64,000 nucleotides of DNA from Hyphomicrobiales bacterium (lineage in GTDB: Bacteria; Pseudomonadota; Alphaproteobacteria; Rhizobiales; Rhizobiaceae). How positions within the stretch are numbered: the stretch's first letter is position 1; the number at the start of each line of letters is the position of its first letter. The stretch is taken from positions 1 through 64,000 of the forward strand of contig UBYA01000001.1 of NCBI GenBank assembly GCA_900469615.1. The letters are read 5' to 3'. The position numbers were made by a program, and so were the translations under genes. The notes under the pieces were generated by a model that was not told the DNA's origin, did not search any database, and saw only the letters and a list, made by a program, of their open reading frames with translations. Positions 7,777 through 17,391 of this stretch are shown here, piece after piece.

Positions 7777-8733
7777 ATGAAATACGACCGCAAGAACGCC
7801 AAGGCTCATTCGCGCGCGACGATGCGCGGCATCTGGGCTGCGGCCAACACGCCTTTTCGCCCGGACGGGGCCCTGGACGAAGACGGCTTCCGCCGCAACA
7901 TGGATCACTGGATCAACGATCTTGCCATTGACGGCTTCTTCATCGCCGGCAAGCAGGGCGAGTTCTTCTCCATGTCCCTGGACGAGCGCAAGCGTCTGTT
8001 CGACCTCTCGGTCGAGGCCACCGCCGGTCGGGCGCAGACGATCATGTCCTGCTCCGATCAGAACATGGACGTTGTCATCGAGCTTGCGAAACATGCGCAG
8101 GCCTGCGGCGCCGACTATATCGTCGTCCATGCGCCGATCCTGCATTTCTCCAGGGCGCAGGACGAAACGCTGCTGCGCTACTATGAGACGATTGCCTCAA
8201 AAGTCGATATCGGCATGGCGCTGTGGTCGCACCCCGACAGCGGCTATCTGATGAGCCCCGAGCTCTGCAACCGCCTCGCGGACATCGAGACGGTGGTCGC
8301 CATCAAATATTCCGTCCCGCGCGACATGTACAAAAAGCTCACCGCGCTTGCCGGCGATCGGATTCTCGTTTCCACCGCATCCGAGGAGGAATGGCTCGAC
8401 AATGTGCTGGAACTCGGCTGGCAGCTCTATCTCTGCTCGTCGCCGCCTTACACCCTGCAGACCAGGGTCGACCGGCGCATGCGCGATTATACCGACCTTG
8501 CCTTCGCCGGCAGGGCCGCCGAGGCGAAGGCGGTGAGCGCAAGCCTCCAGCAAGCGCGTGATGCCTTCAAGCGCTCTCGTCCGGCCGAGAAGCCGCATGC
8601 CCATCAGAAATACTGGCAGGAATTGCTGGGTCAGGCCGGCGGGCCGGTGCGCGCGCCGCTGCTGGAGCTTAACGAGACGGAGAAACGCCTGACCCGCGAA
8701 GCCTTCGAACACAGCGGACTAAAGCTTGGCTGA
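7777..8733 (+). CDS. DHDPS/N-acetylneuraminate-lyase family aldolase
   Basis: A 318-residue (beta/alpha)8 class I aldolase of the DapA superfamily. Seen: opening strand IWAAANTPFRPDGALDEDG, pyruvate-carboxylate loop GKQGEFFSMS near residue 58 (equivalent to GTTGE) and the Schiff-base lysine in VVAIKYSV near 182. The tyrosine pair of DapA (PYY) is replaced by APILHF, so it is not a lysine-pathway enzyme; aldolases acting on ring-cleavage products, such as hydratase-aldolases of naphthalene breakdown, also vary here. A strong GAGGAGGA site precedes the ATG. It opens an operon with a 3-hydroxyanthranilate dioxygenase and a Liv importer and probably cleaves a 2-oxo-acid product from an amino-aromatic compound. 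The substrate is inferred only from context. Confidence 0.82.
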   Translation: MKYDRKNAKAHSRATMRGIWAAANTPFRPDGALDEDGFRRNMDHWINDLAIDGFFIAGKQGEFFSMSLDERKRLFDLSVEATAGRAQTIMSCSDQNMDVVIELAKHAQACGADYIVVHAPILHFSRAQDETLLRYYETIASKVDIGMALWSHPDSGYLMSPELCNRLADIETVVAIKYSVPRDMYKKLTALAGDRILVSTASEEEWLDNVLELGWQLYLCSSPPYTLQTRVDRRMRDYTDLAFAGRAAEAKAVSASLQQARDAFKRSRPAEKPHAHQKYWQELLGQAGGPVRAPLLELNETEKRLTREAFEHSGLKLG

Positions 8734-9300
<567 letters not shown>

Positions 9301-9374
9301 CGTCTCCTCTGCCCCGCAAGGGGCAGAAAATATTTCTGACAATCAATGCAATAACGAAAATGATGGGGAACCCT

Positions 9375-10544
9375 ATGAAACTCAGGAACACGTTATTCGC
9401 ACTGGGCGTCGCGCTCGCAAGCGCGACAGCCGCATTCGCGGCCGATCCGGTCAAGATCGGCGTCATCACCACCCTGTCCGGTCCCGGCGGCTACCTCGGC
9501 CAGGACGTGCGCGACGGCATGAAACTGGCGATCGACATGGAGGGCGGCAAGCTCGGCGGCGTACCGGTCGAACTCGTCGTCGAGGACGACGGCAACAAGC
9601 CGGCCAATGGCCGCCAGATCGCCGAAAAGATGATGAGCGATGAAAAGATCAAGCTGCTGACAGGCATCATCTTTTCCAACATCGCCGGCGCCGTCGTGCC
9701 CGACGTCGTCGATAACGGCGCGATCTACATCAGTGCCAATGCCGCGCCTTCCAATCTCGCCGGCCCGGACTGCAATGCGAATTACTTCGTCGTTCCCTGG
9801 CAGAACGACTCGCTGCACGAAGCCTCCGGAATCGCGGCCAAGGAACTCGGCTACAAGCGCGCCTTCATCCTGGCGCCGAACTATCAGGCCGGCAAGGACG
9901 CGCTGGATGGCTTCAAGCGTACCTTCGGCGGCGAAATCGTCGGTGAGGTCTACACCCAGCTCGACCAGACCGACTATTCCGCCGAAATGGCACAGATCCG
10001 CGCGGCAAAGCCGGATGTCGTTTTCCAGTTCCATCCCGGCGGCCTCGGTATCGCCTTCCTTCGCCAGTATCAGCAGGCAGGATTGCTCGGCCAGATACCG
10101 ATGGTGCTCTCCGAACCCTCCAGCGACGCAGTCATCCTGAAGAGCCTCGGCGATGCCGCCATCGGCCTGAAGGTCACGTCGCACTGGAGCCCGGACTTCG
10201 ACAATGCCGCCAGCAAGGAACTGGTGGCGAAATGGAAGGCCACCTATCCGGATCGGCCTCTTACCACCTACGGCACCCAGGGGTATGACGTCGCCCGCCT
10301 GATCGCTTCCGCGCTCAAGGCGACCGGCGGCATCGACGATATCGATGCCTTCCGTGCCGCGCTGAAGAAGGCCGATTTCCAGTCTGTGCGCGGAAAGTTC
10401 AGCTTCGGCCCGAACCAGCATCCGGTGCAGGACTGGTATCTGCTCGAAGTGGTGAAGGGCGCCGATGGCGTGCCGACTACGAAGACGGTGCGTAAGCTTG
10501 TCGAGAATTACGGCGATATCCACGCCAAGGATTGCAAACTTTAA
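9375..10544 (+). CDS. branched-chain-type (Liv) ABC substrate-binding protein
   Basis: A 389-residue periplasmic type I binding protein of the LivJ/LivK family. The signal peptide MKLRNTLFALGVALASATA ends at AAFA-A, followed by DPVKIGVITTLSGPGGYLGQ, the standard opening. The start at 9375 has GGGGAA 5 bases upstream; the frame extends into the previous intergenic region without support. A cysteine pair (GPDCNANY and the C-terminal KDCKL) may form a disulfide. Liv-type importers in aromatic-degradation clusters often carry benzoate, phenylacetate or amino-aromatic compounds rather than leucine, which fits the upstream dioxygenase. Confidence 0.9.
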   Translation: MKLRNTLFALGVALASATAAFAADPVKIGVITTLSGPGGYLGQDVRDGMKLAIDMEGGKLGGVPVELVVEDDGNKPANGRQIAEKMMSDEKIKLLTGIIFSNIAGAVVPDVVDNGAIYISANAAPSNLAGPDCNANYFVVPWQNDSLHEASGIAAKELGYKRAFILAPNYQAGKDALDGFKRTFGGEIVGEVYTQLDQTDYSAEMAQIRAAKPDVVFQFHPGGLGIAFLRQYQQAGLLGQIPMVLSEPSSDAVILKSLGDAAIGLKVTSHWSPDFDNAASKELVAKWKATYPDRPLTTYGTQGYDVARLIASALKATGGIDDIDAFRAALKKADFQSVRGKFSFGPNQHPVQDWYLLEVVKGADGVPTTKTVRKLVENYGDIHAKDCKL

Positions 10545-10557
10545 TCCGCGCATGAAA

Positions 10558-10585
10558 GCCTGGGCGACGCTTCGCGCGCCCGGGC
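10558..10585 (+). terminator. hairpin between binding-protein and permease genes
   Basis: GCCTGGGCG pairs with CGCCCGGGC (one G-U) across a ten-base loop, in the 93-base gap after the binding-protein gene. No proper U-run follows (CTTTGCGCTTT). Such hairpins commonly protect or attenuate transcripts so that binding protein is made in excess over permease; that role here is inference. Confidence 0.5.
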
Positions 10586-10637
10586 CTTTGCGCTTTGGCT
10601 TCGATCTCCGCTCGACAAAAGGTCACCGGATCGCGCA

Positions 10638-11552
10638 ATGACCCTTATCCTTGAACAATTGCTCAACGGCCTTCTCTATGGCGTCATGCTGTTTTTGATG
10701 GCTGCGGGGCTGACCCTCATCTTCGGTATCATGGGCGTCATCAATCTTGCCCATGGCTCGCTCTACATGGTGGGAGCCTTTGCCGGCGCCTGGGTGGCGA
10801 ACGCCACCGGCAACTTCTGGCTGGGACTGCCGGCCGCGCTGATCGCCGCGACGCTTGTCGGCATCGTCGTCGAGCTCGGCGTGATGCGGCGCCTCTACGA
10901 AAGAGATCATCTCGACCAGGTATTGGCCACGTTCGCCCTCATTCTGATCTTCAATGAACTGACGGTGCTGGTGTTCGGCCGGCAGCCGATCTTCCTGCAA
11001 CTTCCCGACGTGCTGTCGCAACCGATCGAATTGCTGCCGGGGCTTCTCTATCCGCCCTTTCGCCTTTTGATCATTGTCGTGGGCCTGCTCGTGGCGCTCG
11101 GCCTTTATCTGCTGATCAACCGTACGCGCATCGGCATGCTGGTTCGCGCCGGCTCGACCAACCGCGATATGGTGCGAGCCCTCGGCGTCAATATCAAGCT
11201 GCTCTACACCGTGATTTTCGGGCTGGGTTCGCTGCTGGCCGGGCTGGCCGGATTCATGATGGGGCCGGTCGTCAGCGTCCAGGTCGGCATGGGCGAGCAG
11301 ATCCTGCTTGCGACCTTCGTCGTGGTCGTCATCGGCGGCGTCGGCTCCGTCAAGGGGGCTTTCGTCGCCGGCATCACGCTCGGCGTGCTGGATACCGGGC
11401 TCAGAGCCTTCATGCCGGGGCTGTTGCGCCACATCATGGCCGGTCCCGACGCGGACGCACTGGGCGCCGGCATTTCATCCATGGGCATATACCTCCTGAT
11501 GGCTATCGTGCTGCTCGTCCAGCCCAAGGGCCTCTTTCCAACGAAAGGCTGA
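10638..11552 (+). CDS. LivH-type ABC permease
   Basis: A 304-residue membrane protein of the branched-chain amino-acid permease family. The opening LLNGLLYGVMLFLMAAGLTL and the motif INLAHGSLYMVGAF near residue 36 are LivH hallmarks; the VVIGGVGSVKGAFVAG segment near 230 is the cytoplasmic loop that contacts the ATPase. It should dimerise with the LivM-type protein that starts 3 bases after its stop. Part of the aldolase/dioxygenase operon. Confidence 0.92.
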   Translation: MTLILEQLLNGLLYGVMLFLMAAGLTLIFGIMGVINLAHGSLYMVGAFAGAWVANATGNFWLGLPAALIAATLVGIVVELGVMRRLYERDHLDQVLATFALILIFNELTVLVFGRQPIFLQLPDVLSQPIELLPGLLYPPFRLLIIVVGLLVALGLYLLINRTRIGMLVRAGSTNRDMVRALGVNIKLLYTVIFGLGSLLAGLAGFMMGPVVSVQVGMGEQILLATFVVVVIGGVGSVKGAFVAGITLGVLDTGLRAFMPGLLRHIMAGPDADALGAGISSMGIYLLMAIVLLVQPKGLFPTKG

Positions 11553-11555
11553 GCG

Positions 11556-12527
11556 ATGCGCCGCCTCTTTCTCTATCTCGTGCTGATCGCCTGTCTCGCG
11601 GCATTGCCCTATGTCGCACCGGCGCTCGGCCAGCCGGCGCTGCCGAGCCTCGTTGCCCGCGTCATGATCTATGCCATCGCCGCCGCAAGCCTCAACCTTG
11701 CGCTCGGATATGGCGGCATGGTGTCCTTCGGACATGCCGCCTTCTTCGGCATCGGCAATTATGTCGTCGGCATCCTGTATTTCCACCACAGCGAGGGCAC
11801 GCTGCTGTTCGGCTTCATTCCAGGTACGGACCAGCTGCTGATCACGATTCCCGCCGCCATTCTCGTTTCCGGCCTGCTGGCGCTCGTCATCGGCGCGCTC
11901 GCGCTCAGAACGGGCGGCGTGCAATTCATCATGATTACCCTTGCCTTCGCGCAGATGCTGTTTTCCTTCTTCGTCTCGCTCAAGACCTATGGCGGCGACG
12001 ACGGCATCATCGTGCGCAACGCCAATACGCTGTTCGGCATCGGCTTGCGCGACAAGACGGCGGTATATTTCGTGATCCTCGCCGTCGCCGTGCTCTATTT
12101 CCTCTGGCTGAACCGCGTGATCGGTTCATCCTTCGGCACCATGCTCGCCGGCATCCGCCAGAATGAGAAGCGCATGATGTCGCTCGGCATCGAGCCGTTC
12201 CGCTACAAGCTCTTTGCCTTCGTACTGTCCGGCATGGGCGCGGGGCTGGCCGGCGCTCTGATGGCGGTCTTCATGCGCTTCGTAAGCCCCGATACGCTCG
12301 CCTGGACCAAATCCGGCGAGCTGATGATCATGATCATCCTCGGCGGCGTCGGCACCTTCGTCGGCCCGATGTTCGGAGCGGCCGCCTTCACCATCCTGCA
12401 GACCTATCTGGCAAGCTGGACGGAGCACTGGCAGCTCGTTCTCGGCATCCTTCTGCTGATCGTGGTGCTTGGCACCAAGGGCGGCATCCACGGGGCCTTT
12501 GCCCATTTTCGCAAGAGGGCGGCATGA
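11556..12527 (+). CDS. LivM-type ABC permease
   Basis: A 323-residue permease of the same family, with LNLALGYGGMVSFGHAAFFG near residue 47 (the LivM version of the N-LAHG motif) and the ATPase-contact loop MIIILGGVGTFVGPMFGAAA near 262 (cited as ILGGVGTFVGP). Its stop overlaps the start of the LivG-type ATPase by ATGA, so the two are translationally coupled. Same proposed substrate as the other Liv components here. Confidence 0.92.
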   Translation: MRRLFLYLVLIACLAALPYVAPALGQPALPSLVARVMIYAIAAASLNLALGYGGMVSFGHAAFFGIGNYVVGILYFHHSEGTLLFGFIPGTDQLLITIPAAILVSGLLALVIGALALRTGGVQFIMITLAFAQMLFSFFVSLKTYGGDDGIIVRNANTLFGIGLRDKTAVYFVILAVAVLYFLWLNRVIGSSFGTMLAGIRQNEKRMMSLGIEPFRYKLFAFVLSGMGAGLAGALMAVFMRFVSPDTLAWTKSGELMIMIILGGVGTFVGPMFGAAAFTILQTYLASWTEHWQLVLGILLLIVVLGTKGGIHGAFAHFRKRAA

Positions 12528-13279
12528 CGGCGATCCTCGAAACACAAGGGCTGATCAAGCGATTTGCCGGATTGATCGCGACCGACAATGTCAGCTTCGC
12601 GCTTGAAGAAGGCCAGATTCATGCTTTGATCGGCCCGAACGGCGCCGGAAAATCGACCCTCATCCACCAGCTCTGCGGCAATCTGCTGCCGACGGAAGGC
12701 CGCATCCTGTTCGCAGGCCAGGACGTAACCCGGCTGGCGCCCGCCGCTCGCGTCGCGCTGGGGCTTGGACGCACGTTTCAGGTGACGAGCCTGCTCGGGG
12801 AATTCACCGTGCGTCAGAACATGGCCGTCGCCGTGCAGGCGAGACTTGGCCGCAACCTTCGCATTCTCGATCGCATGAGCGCCCGGCGCGACGTTTGGGA
12901 CGAAACCGACGCCTTGCTCGGCGGCAGCCCGCTCGGCAGGCGGGCCGAGGTCGTTGTCGACGATCTCTCCCACGGAGAACGCAAGCAACTCGAGCTTCTG
13001 GTCTCCCTCGCCGGCCGGCCGAAGGTCTTGCTGCTGGACGAGCCGATGGCTGGTCTCGGCCATGCGGAGAGCCAGGAGATGATCGCAGTGCTGGAGGGGC
13101 TTCGCGGCAAGGTGACGATCCTGCTGGTCGAACACGATATGGACGCCGTCTTTGCCCTCGCCGACCGCATTTCCGTGCTTGTTTACGGCAGGATCATCAT
13201 GACCGGAAGTGCCGGGGAGATCGCCGCCAGCGCCGAGGTGCGCGAGGCCTATCTCGGAAACGAGGACGAACTATGCTGA
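12524..13279 (+). CDS. LivG-type ABC ATPase
   Basis: A 251-residue ATPase. Walker A is GPNGAGKST near residue 39, signature LSHGERKQLE near 147 (the SHGE form typical of LivG), Walker B VLLLDEPMAG, and the H-loop LVEHDMDAVF. The C-terminal VREAYLG is the usual LivG tail. It overlaps the next ATPase gene by 7 bases. Confidence 0.92.
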   Translation: MTAILETQGLIKRFAGLIATDNVSFALEEGQIHALIGPNGAGKSTLIHQLCGNLLPTEGRILFAGQDVTRLAPAARVALGLGRTFQVTSLLGEFTVRQNMAVAVQARLGRNLRILDRMSARRDVWDETDALLGGSPLGRRAEVVVDDLSHGERKQLELLVSLAGRPKVLLLDEPMAGLGHAESQEMIAVLEGLRGKVTILLVEHDMDAVFALADRISVLVYGRIIMTGSAGEIAASAEVREAYLGNEDELC

Positions 13280-13974
13280 GCGTCGAAGGACTTCAGGCCG
13301 GCTATGGCCATAGCCAGGTGCTGTTCGATATTTCATTCGAGGTCGCCAAGGGCGAATGCGTAACACTCATGGGCCGCAACGGCATGGGCAAGACCACGTC
13401 GATCAAGACGATCATGGGCCTCGTTCCCGCCCGCGGCGGCAAGGTGACGATCAGCGGCCGCCCGATGACAAGACAGCCGCCGGAACGCGTCGCCCGGCTC
13501 GGGGTCGGCCTCGTCCCCGAGGGACGGCAGATCTTTTCGACGCTGACCGTACGGGAAAACCTGGTGGCAACCGCCGCCAACCGGCAGAAATATGCCGACA
13601 GCTGGACGCTGGAGCGTGTGTATGAGCTGTTTCCGCGCATGCGCGAACGCGCCGAACAGGCCGCCGGCACCCTTTCCGGCGGCGAACAGCAGATGCTGGC
13701 CATCGGCCGGGCCCTGATGACCAATCCGTGGCTCCTCATTCTCGATGAAGCGACCGAGGGGCTTGCGCCCGTCATCCGCGCGGAAATCTGGGACGTGATC
13801 GGAAAATTGCGGGCGGCTGGCCAGGCGATCCTTCTCGTCGACAAGAATCTCGCCGTGCTCAAGCGGCTTGCCGACCGACACTACATCATCGAAAAAGGGC
13901 GAAGCGTCTGGTCCGGCAATGGCGCCGACCTCGATCGGGATTACGAGCAGGTGCAGGGCTATGTCGGAATCTGA
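13273..13974 (+). CDS. LivF-type ABC ATPase
   Basis: A 233-residue ATPase. Walker A GRNGMGKTT, Q-loop VPEGRQIFSTLTV, signature LSGGEQQMLAIGRAL and Walker B LLILDEATEGLAP are all intact. In the H-loop the usual LVEQN is LVDKN (LLVDKNLAVLKRL), a change outside the nucleotide-binding residues and seen in some family members. The start at 13273 overlaps LivG; a longer in-frame extension runs back through the LivG gene and is not real. Its end overlaps the AspDH gene by 14 bases, tying the importer to the enzymes. Confidence 0.9.
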   Translation: MLSVEGLQAGYGHSQVLFDISFEVAKGECVTLMGRNGMGKTTSIKTIMGLVPARGGKVTISGRPMTRQPPERVARLGVGLVPEGRQIFSTLTVRENLVATAANRQKYADSWTLERVYELFPRMRERAEQAAGTLSGGEQQMLAIGRALMTNPWLLILDEATEGLAPVIRAEIWDVIGKLRAAGQAILLVDKNLAVLKRLADRHYIIEKGRSVWSGNGADLDRDYEQVQGYVGI

Positions 13975-14767
13975 AGCGATCTGCCTTGTCGGCTGGGGCG
14001 CCATCAGCCAGCGTGTGGCAGCGCTGCTGGCCGAGCGCGGCTCGCCCTTCACGATCGTCGCCGTCGCCGTCCGCGATCCGACACGCGAACGCGCCGGCCT
14101 GCCAGCGGGAGCGCGACTGATCTCACAACCCGGCGATCTTGCCGCGACCGGTGCGACGCTGGCCGTCGAGGCGGCGGGGCGCGGCAGCGTGCTGACCTTC
14201 GGTCGGGCGGCGCTCGCCGCCGGCATGGATTTTGCCGTCTCCTCCACCTCCGCCTTGATCGACGAGGCGGCTCTGTCCGAACTGGTCGCACTCGCGCAAG
14301 CAAATGGCCGGCAATTGCTGATGCCCCCCGGTGCGCTCGGCGGCATCGACGCGCTGGCAGCAGCCTCCCGGCTCAGCCTCGCCCACGTCGAGCACCGCAT
14401 CGTGAAGCCGCCAAGGGCCTGGCAGGGAACCGCAGCGGAAACGCTGTGCGACCTCGACGCACTGCAGGCGCCCTTCTCCTTTTTCGAAGGATCGGCACGC
14501 GAAGCGGCCGACGGCTTTCCGCAGAACGCCAATGTCGCAGTCATCAGTTCGCTTGCCGGCATCGGCATCGATCGGACGCGCGTCACGCTGGTTGCCGACC
14601 CGCACGCTCGGTTCAATGCCCACGAAATCCGCGCCGAGGGCGATTTCGGCGTGCTCGAAATCCGTTTGCAGAACCGACCTCTGGCGACCAATCCGAAGTC
14701 TTCGGAAATGACCGCGCTCAATATTGTCCGATTGATCGAAAACCGGGCTGCCGGCCTCGTTCTTTGA
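13961..14767 (+). CDS. L-aspartate dehydrogenase (NadX/AspDH) family oxidoreductase
   Basis: A 268-residue NAD(P)-dependent dehydrogenase. The N-terminal Rossmann motif is LVGWGAISQRVAALL, and the DUF108 catalytic domain shows the family signature LMPPGALGGIDALAAAS near residue 122 and the late NANVAVISSLAGIGIDRTRV. AspDH makes iminoaspartate from aspartate (NAD synthesis in some organisms) or runs in the aminating direction. No nadA or nadC is near; instead it is fused by overlap to the Liv importer and sits with a ring-cleaving dioxygenase. I infer it acts on an imine or amino intermediate of that pathway, or recovers ammonia from it. The third glycine of the Rossmann motif is serine, a mild oddity. 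Confidence 0.85.
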   Translation: MSESEAICLVGWGAISQRVAALLAERGSPFTIVAVAVRDPTRERAGLPAGARLISQPGDLAATGATLAVEAAGRGSVLTFGRAALAAGMDFAVSSTSALIDEAALSELVALAQANGRQLLMPPGALGGIDALAAASRLSLAHVEHRIVKPPRAWQGTAAETLCDLDALQAPFSFFEGSAREAADGFPQNANVAVISSLAGIGIDRTRVTLVADPHARFNAHEIRAEGDFGVLEIRLQNRPLATNPKSSEMTALNIVRLIENRAAGLVL

Positions 14768-14785
14768 TACCCCTTTGAGGAGGAA

Positions 14786-15676
14786 ATGATGAATCGCTTC
14801 GCCAGCGCACTGATTGCCGAAGGAACATGGCCACCGGAACGGCTGGATGCCGACTACAATGCGCGTGCCACCGTCGGCGACCGCTTTCCTGACGAAATGC
14901 GGGCCTATCGCGAAACTTCGGACGAGGCGCGCGGCGCGTGGCTCCGTTTTGCCGATATCGTCTACGACCGCAAGAGCGGCCAGACGCTCGATATTCTCGG
15001 ACCCGAAACCGGCGACGGGTTGCGCCCGGTCTTCCTCTTTATCCATGGCGGCTACTGGCGGGCTCTGTCCAAGCACGATTCGGCAATGATGTCCGGGATG
15101 CTGGCCAAGGCCGGCATCATGACTGCCGTCGTCGATTACGATCTTGCGCCGGCCGTCACCCTTTCCGAAATCGTCCGCCAGGTGCGGGCCGCCCTCGCCT
15201 TCCTCTGGCAAAATGCCGCCCGCTACGGCATCGATCGCGATCGAATCCATATCGGCGGCAGTTCTGCCGGGGGCCATCTCGCCGGCATGTTGCTCGCCGG
15301 CGGCTGGCACGAAGACTTCGGCGTCCCGGAAAACGTCATCAAGTCAGCTCTGCCCATGAGCGGTCTGTTCGAGCTTGCGCCGCTTGCCGCCAGCTTTCCG
15401 CAGGAGTGGCTTTCGCTCGACGTGCGGCAAGTGGATGACTTGAGCCCCATCCGGCATCTGCCGCGGCTCGGCTGCCCCATAGTGGTCGCCTGGGCGGAGA
15501 AGGAAGCTCCAGGTTTCAAGCGCCAGTCAACCGCATTCGCCGAGGCATGCACAGATCTCGGCTATCCGGTCCGGATGCTCGAAGTGCCGGACCGCAATCA
15601 CTTCGATATTCTCATGGAATTGCGAAGCGAGAAGACGGCTCTTTCTCAAGCTCTGTTGACGATGGTGGGCGGCTGA
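14786..15676 (+). CDS. arylformamidase-like alpha/beta hydrolase
   Basis: A 296-residue serine hydrolase of the alpha/beta fold. The oxyanion motif HGGYW is near residue 90 and the nucleophile elbow GGSSAGG near 156; a C-terminal DRNHFDIL near 268 gives the catalytic histidine. HGGYW is characteristic of animal/fungal-type N-formylkynurenine formamidases and related carboxylesterases. It has a strong GAGGAGG site; ATG 14786 or 14789 could start. As last gene of the dioxygenase operon it may deformylate or de-esterify the imported compound before ring cleavage. This is consistent with a kynurenine-related substrate, but no kynureninase is seen. Confidence 0.82.
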   Translation: MMNRFASALIAEGTWPPERLDADYNARATVGDRFPDEMRAYRETSDEARGAWLRFADIVYDRKSGQTLDILGPETGDGLRPVFLFIHGGYWRALSKHDSAMMSGMLAKAGIMTAVVDYDLAPAVTLSEIVRQVRAALAFLWQNAARYGIDRDRIHIGGSSAGGHLAGMLLAGGWHEDFGVPENVIKSALPMSGLFELAPLAASFPQEWLSLDVRQVDDLSPIRHLPRLGCPIVVAWAEKEAPGFKRQSTAFAEACTDLGYPVRMLEVPDRNHFDILMELRSEKTALSQALLTMVGG

Positions 15677-15849
15677 AGCTCGCCCGTTTAGCACGTCCTC
15701 GACATGAGCGGCCTGCGAGATCTTTTTCCGCCTCCCGTCATGGACATCGCCAACTTTCTGGCCGAAGAAAGCCGCTCGGTCGGCTGCAGCACGACGGCGC
15801 TCCGGGCAACCGGAGCGCCGCATCTTATCTCGAGAAGAGAACGGCGCCC

Positions 15850-17280
15850 TCACTCTATGAGATGCGAGATGTTCTTGACGATCGTATAGTGAAGAATGCC
15901 CTCGGCTCCGCCCTCGCGGCCAAGGCCGCTTTCCTTGACGCCGCCGAACGGCGTTTCGGCACGGGATGCTTCCAGCGTGTTGATCGAGACATTGCCGGCT
16001 TCCAGGCCCCGCACGATCCGGTCGACATTGGCGGCGGAACGGGCAAATCCATAGGCGGCCAGCCCGAAGGGCAGCGCATTTGCTTTTTCAAGCGCCTCAT
16101 CGAGGGAACGCACCGGGTTGATCAGCGCCAATGGACCAAAAGGCTCTTCCCGCATCGCACGCGCATCGTCAGGCAATTCGGCCATCGCCGTCGGCGCGAA
16201 GAAGTAGCCGCGCTTTTCCAGCCGATGGCCTCCGCATAGAACCTTGGCGCCCTTCGCGCGGCCATCGTCGACCAGCGCCTGCAGCGCCTCGATACGACGA
16301 TCGTTGGCCACGGGCCCCATCTGCGTGTCCGGATCGAGGCCGTCGCCGACCTTAATGGATTGCGCCTTCTCCACGAAAGCCTTGGTGAAGCGCTCGTAGA
16401 CGCTCTCATGCACGAAGAAGCGCGTGGGCGAGGTGCAGACCTGACCGGAATTGCGATATTTGCGGCTGGCGCTGGCGATACCGGCGGCGACGGGATCGAC
16501 GTCGTCACAGACGATCACCGGAGCATGCCCTCCGAGTTCCATCAGCGCCGGCTTCATATGGCGTGCGGCGATCTCCGTCAGGTGCTTGCCGACGCCGGTG
16601 GAGCCGGTAAAGGCGATCATTCGGATTTCGTGACGCGGAATCAGGAACTCGGATATTCTGGCGGGAATGCCGAATACGAGGTTCAGCACGCCTGCCGGCA
16701 GGCCGGCGTCCTCAAAGGCCCTGGCAATGTGCATCACTCCGCTCGGCGTTTCCTCCGAGGCTTTCATGATGACGGAGCAGCCGGAGGCGATGGCACCTGC
16801 GATCTTGCGCGCCGGCTGGCTCATCGGGAAATTCCACGGCGAGAAAGCCGCGACCGGGCCAATCGGCTCATGGACGACGGCATAGCGGATGCCAGGCTCG
16901 CTCGGGATGACGCGGCCATAGAGCCTGACGCATTCGCCTGCGTCCCATTCGAAGAACTCGCAGCCGCGAATGACCTCGAGCCGCGCTTCGCTGAGCGACT
17001 TGCCGTTTTCAACCGTGATGGATCGGGCGATATCCTCGATGCGCTCGCGCATGAGGGCGGAGGCCTTCAGGATGATTTCCGACCGCTTCCATGGCGAGGT
17101 GCGGCTCCAGAGCCGGAAGCCCTCGGCCGCGGAAGCAAGCGCATCCTCGAGATCCTGCTGGCTGGCAACGGCGACGGTTCCGATGACATCTTCGTTCGCC
17201 GGATTGATGATCGGCAACGTCTCCGCCGTCTTTCGCCACTTGCCACCGATGTAAAGCGGAACGTCGGCATTCATCGTCAT
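15850..17280 (-). CDS. NAD(P)-dependent aldehyde dehydrogenase, SSADH-like
   Basis: A 476-residue aldehyde dehydrogenase. Seen in order: FSPWNFPMSQPARKIAGA (Asn of the oxyanion hole), ITVE...FTGSTGVGKHLTE cofactor segment, the catalytic glutamate in MELGGHAPVIV, and the catalytic cysteine in NSGQVCTSPTRFFV. The long upstream extension is rejected: the start at 17280 has GGGGAGG 7 bases before it. It faces the dioxygenase operon tail to tail and probably oxidises a semialdehyde from that pathway (a 2-aminomuconate- or succinate-semialdehyde-like step). A 12-bp inverted repeat lies 69-111 bases upstream of its start. Confidence 0.9.
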   Translation of the reverse strand: MTMNADVPLYIGGKWRKTAETLPIINPANEDVIGTVAVASQQDLEDALASAAEGFRLWSRTSPWKRSEIILKASALMRERIEDIARSITVENGKSLSEARLEVIRGCEFFEWDAGECVRLYGRVIPSEPGIRYAVVHEPIGPVAAFSPWNFPMSQPARKIAGAIASGCSVIMKASEETPSGVMHIARAFEDAGLPAGVLNLVFGIPARISEFLIPRHEIRMIAFTGSTGVGKHLTEIAARHMKPALMELGGHAPVIVCDDVDPVAAGIASASRKYRNSGQVCTSPTRFFVHESVYERFTKAFVEKAQSIKVGDGLDPDTQMGPVANDRRIEALQALVDDGRAKGAKVLCGGHRLEKRGYFFAPTAMAELPDDARAMREEPFGPLALINPVRSLDEALEKANALPFGLAAYGFARSAANVDRIVRGLEAGNVSINTLEASRAETPFGGVKESGLGREGGAEGILHYTIVKNISHLIE

Positions 17281-17348
17281 CTGGGCACCTCCCCCACGCG
17301 AAAAGAACTGAATTTTCAAGCCCGCCGGCTGGATGCCTCCATGGATGC

Positions 17349-17391
17349 AATTCATTCGATCATATAACAATCCACATAAATCGAATGAATT
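17349..17391. promoter_or_regulatory. 12-bp inverted repeat upstream of aldehyde dehydrogenase
   Basis: Perfect arms AATTCATTCGAT (17349-17360) and ATCGAATGAATT (17380-17391), separated by 19 AT-rich bases. The location, 69 bases before the aldehyde-dehydrogenase start, fits an operator or activator site. A related GCAATTCATCGAT occurs at about 17670, just before the PhnA-domain gene on the other side. Confidence 0.6.
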
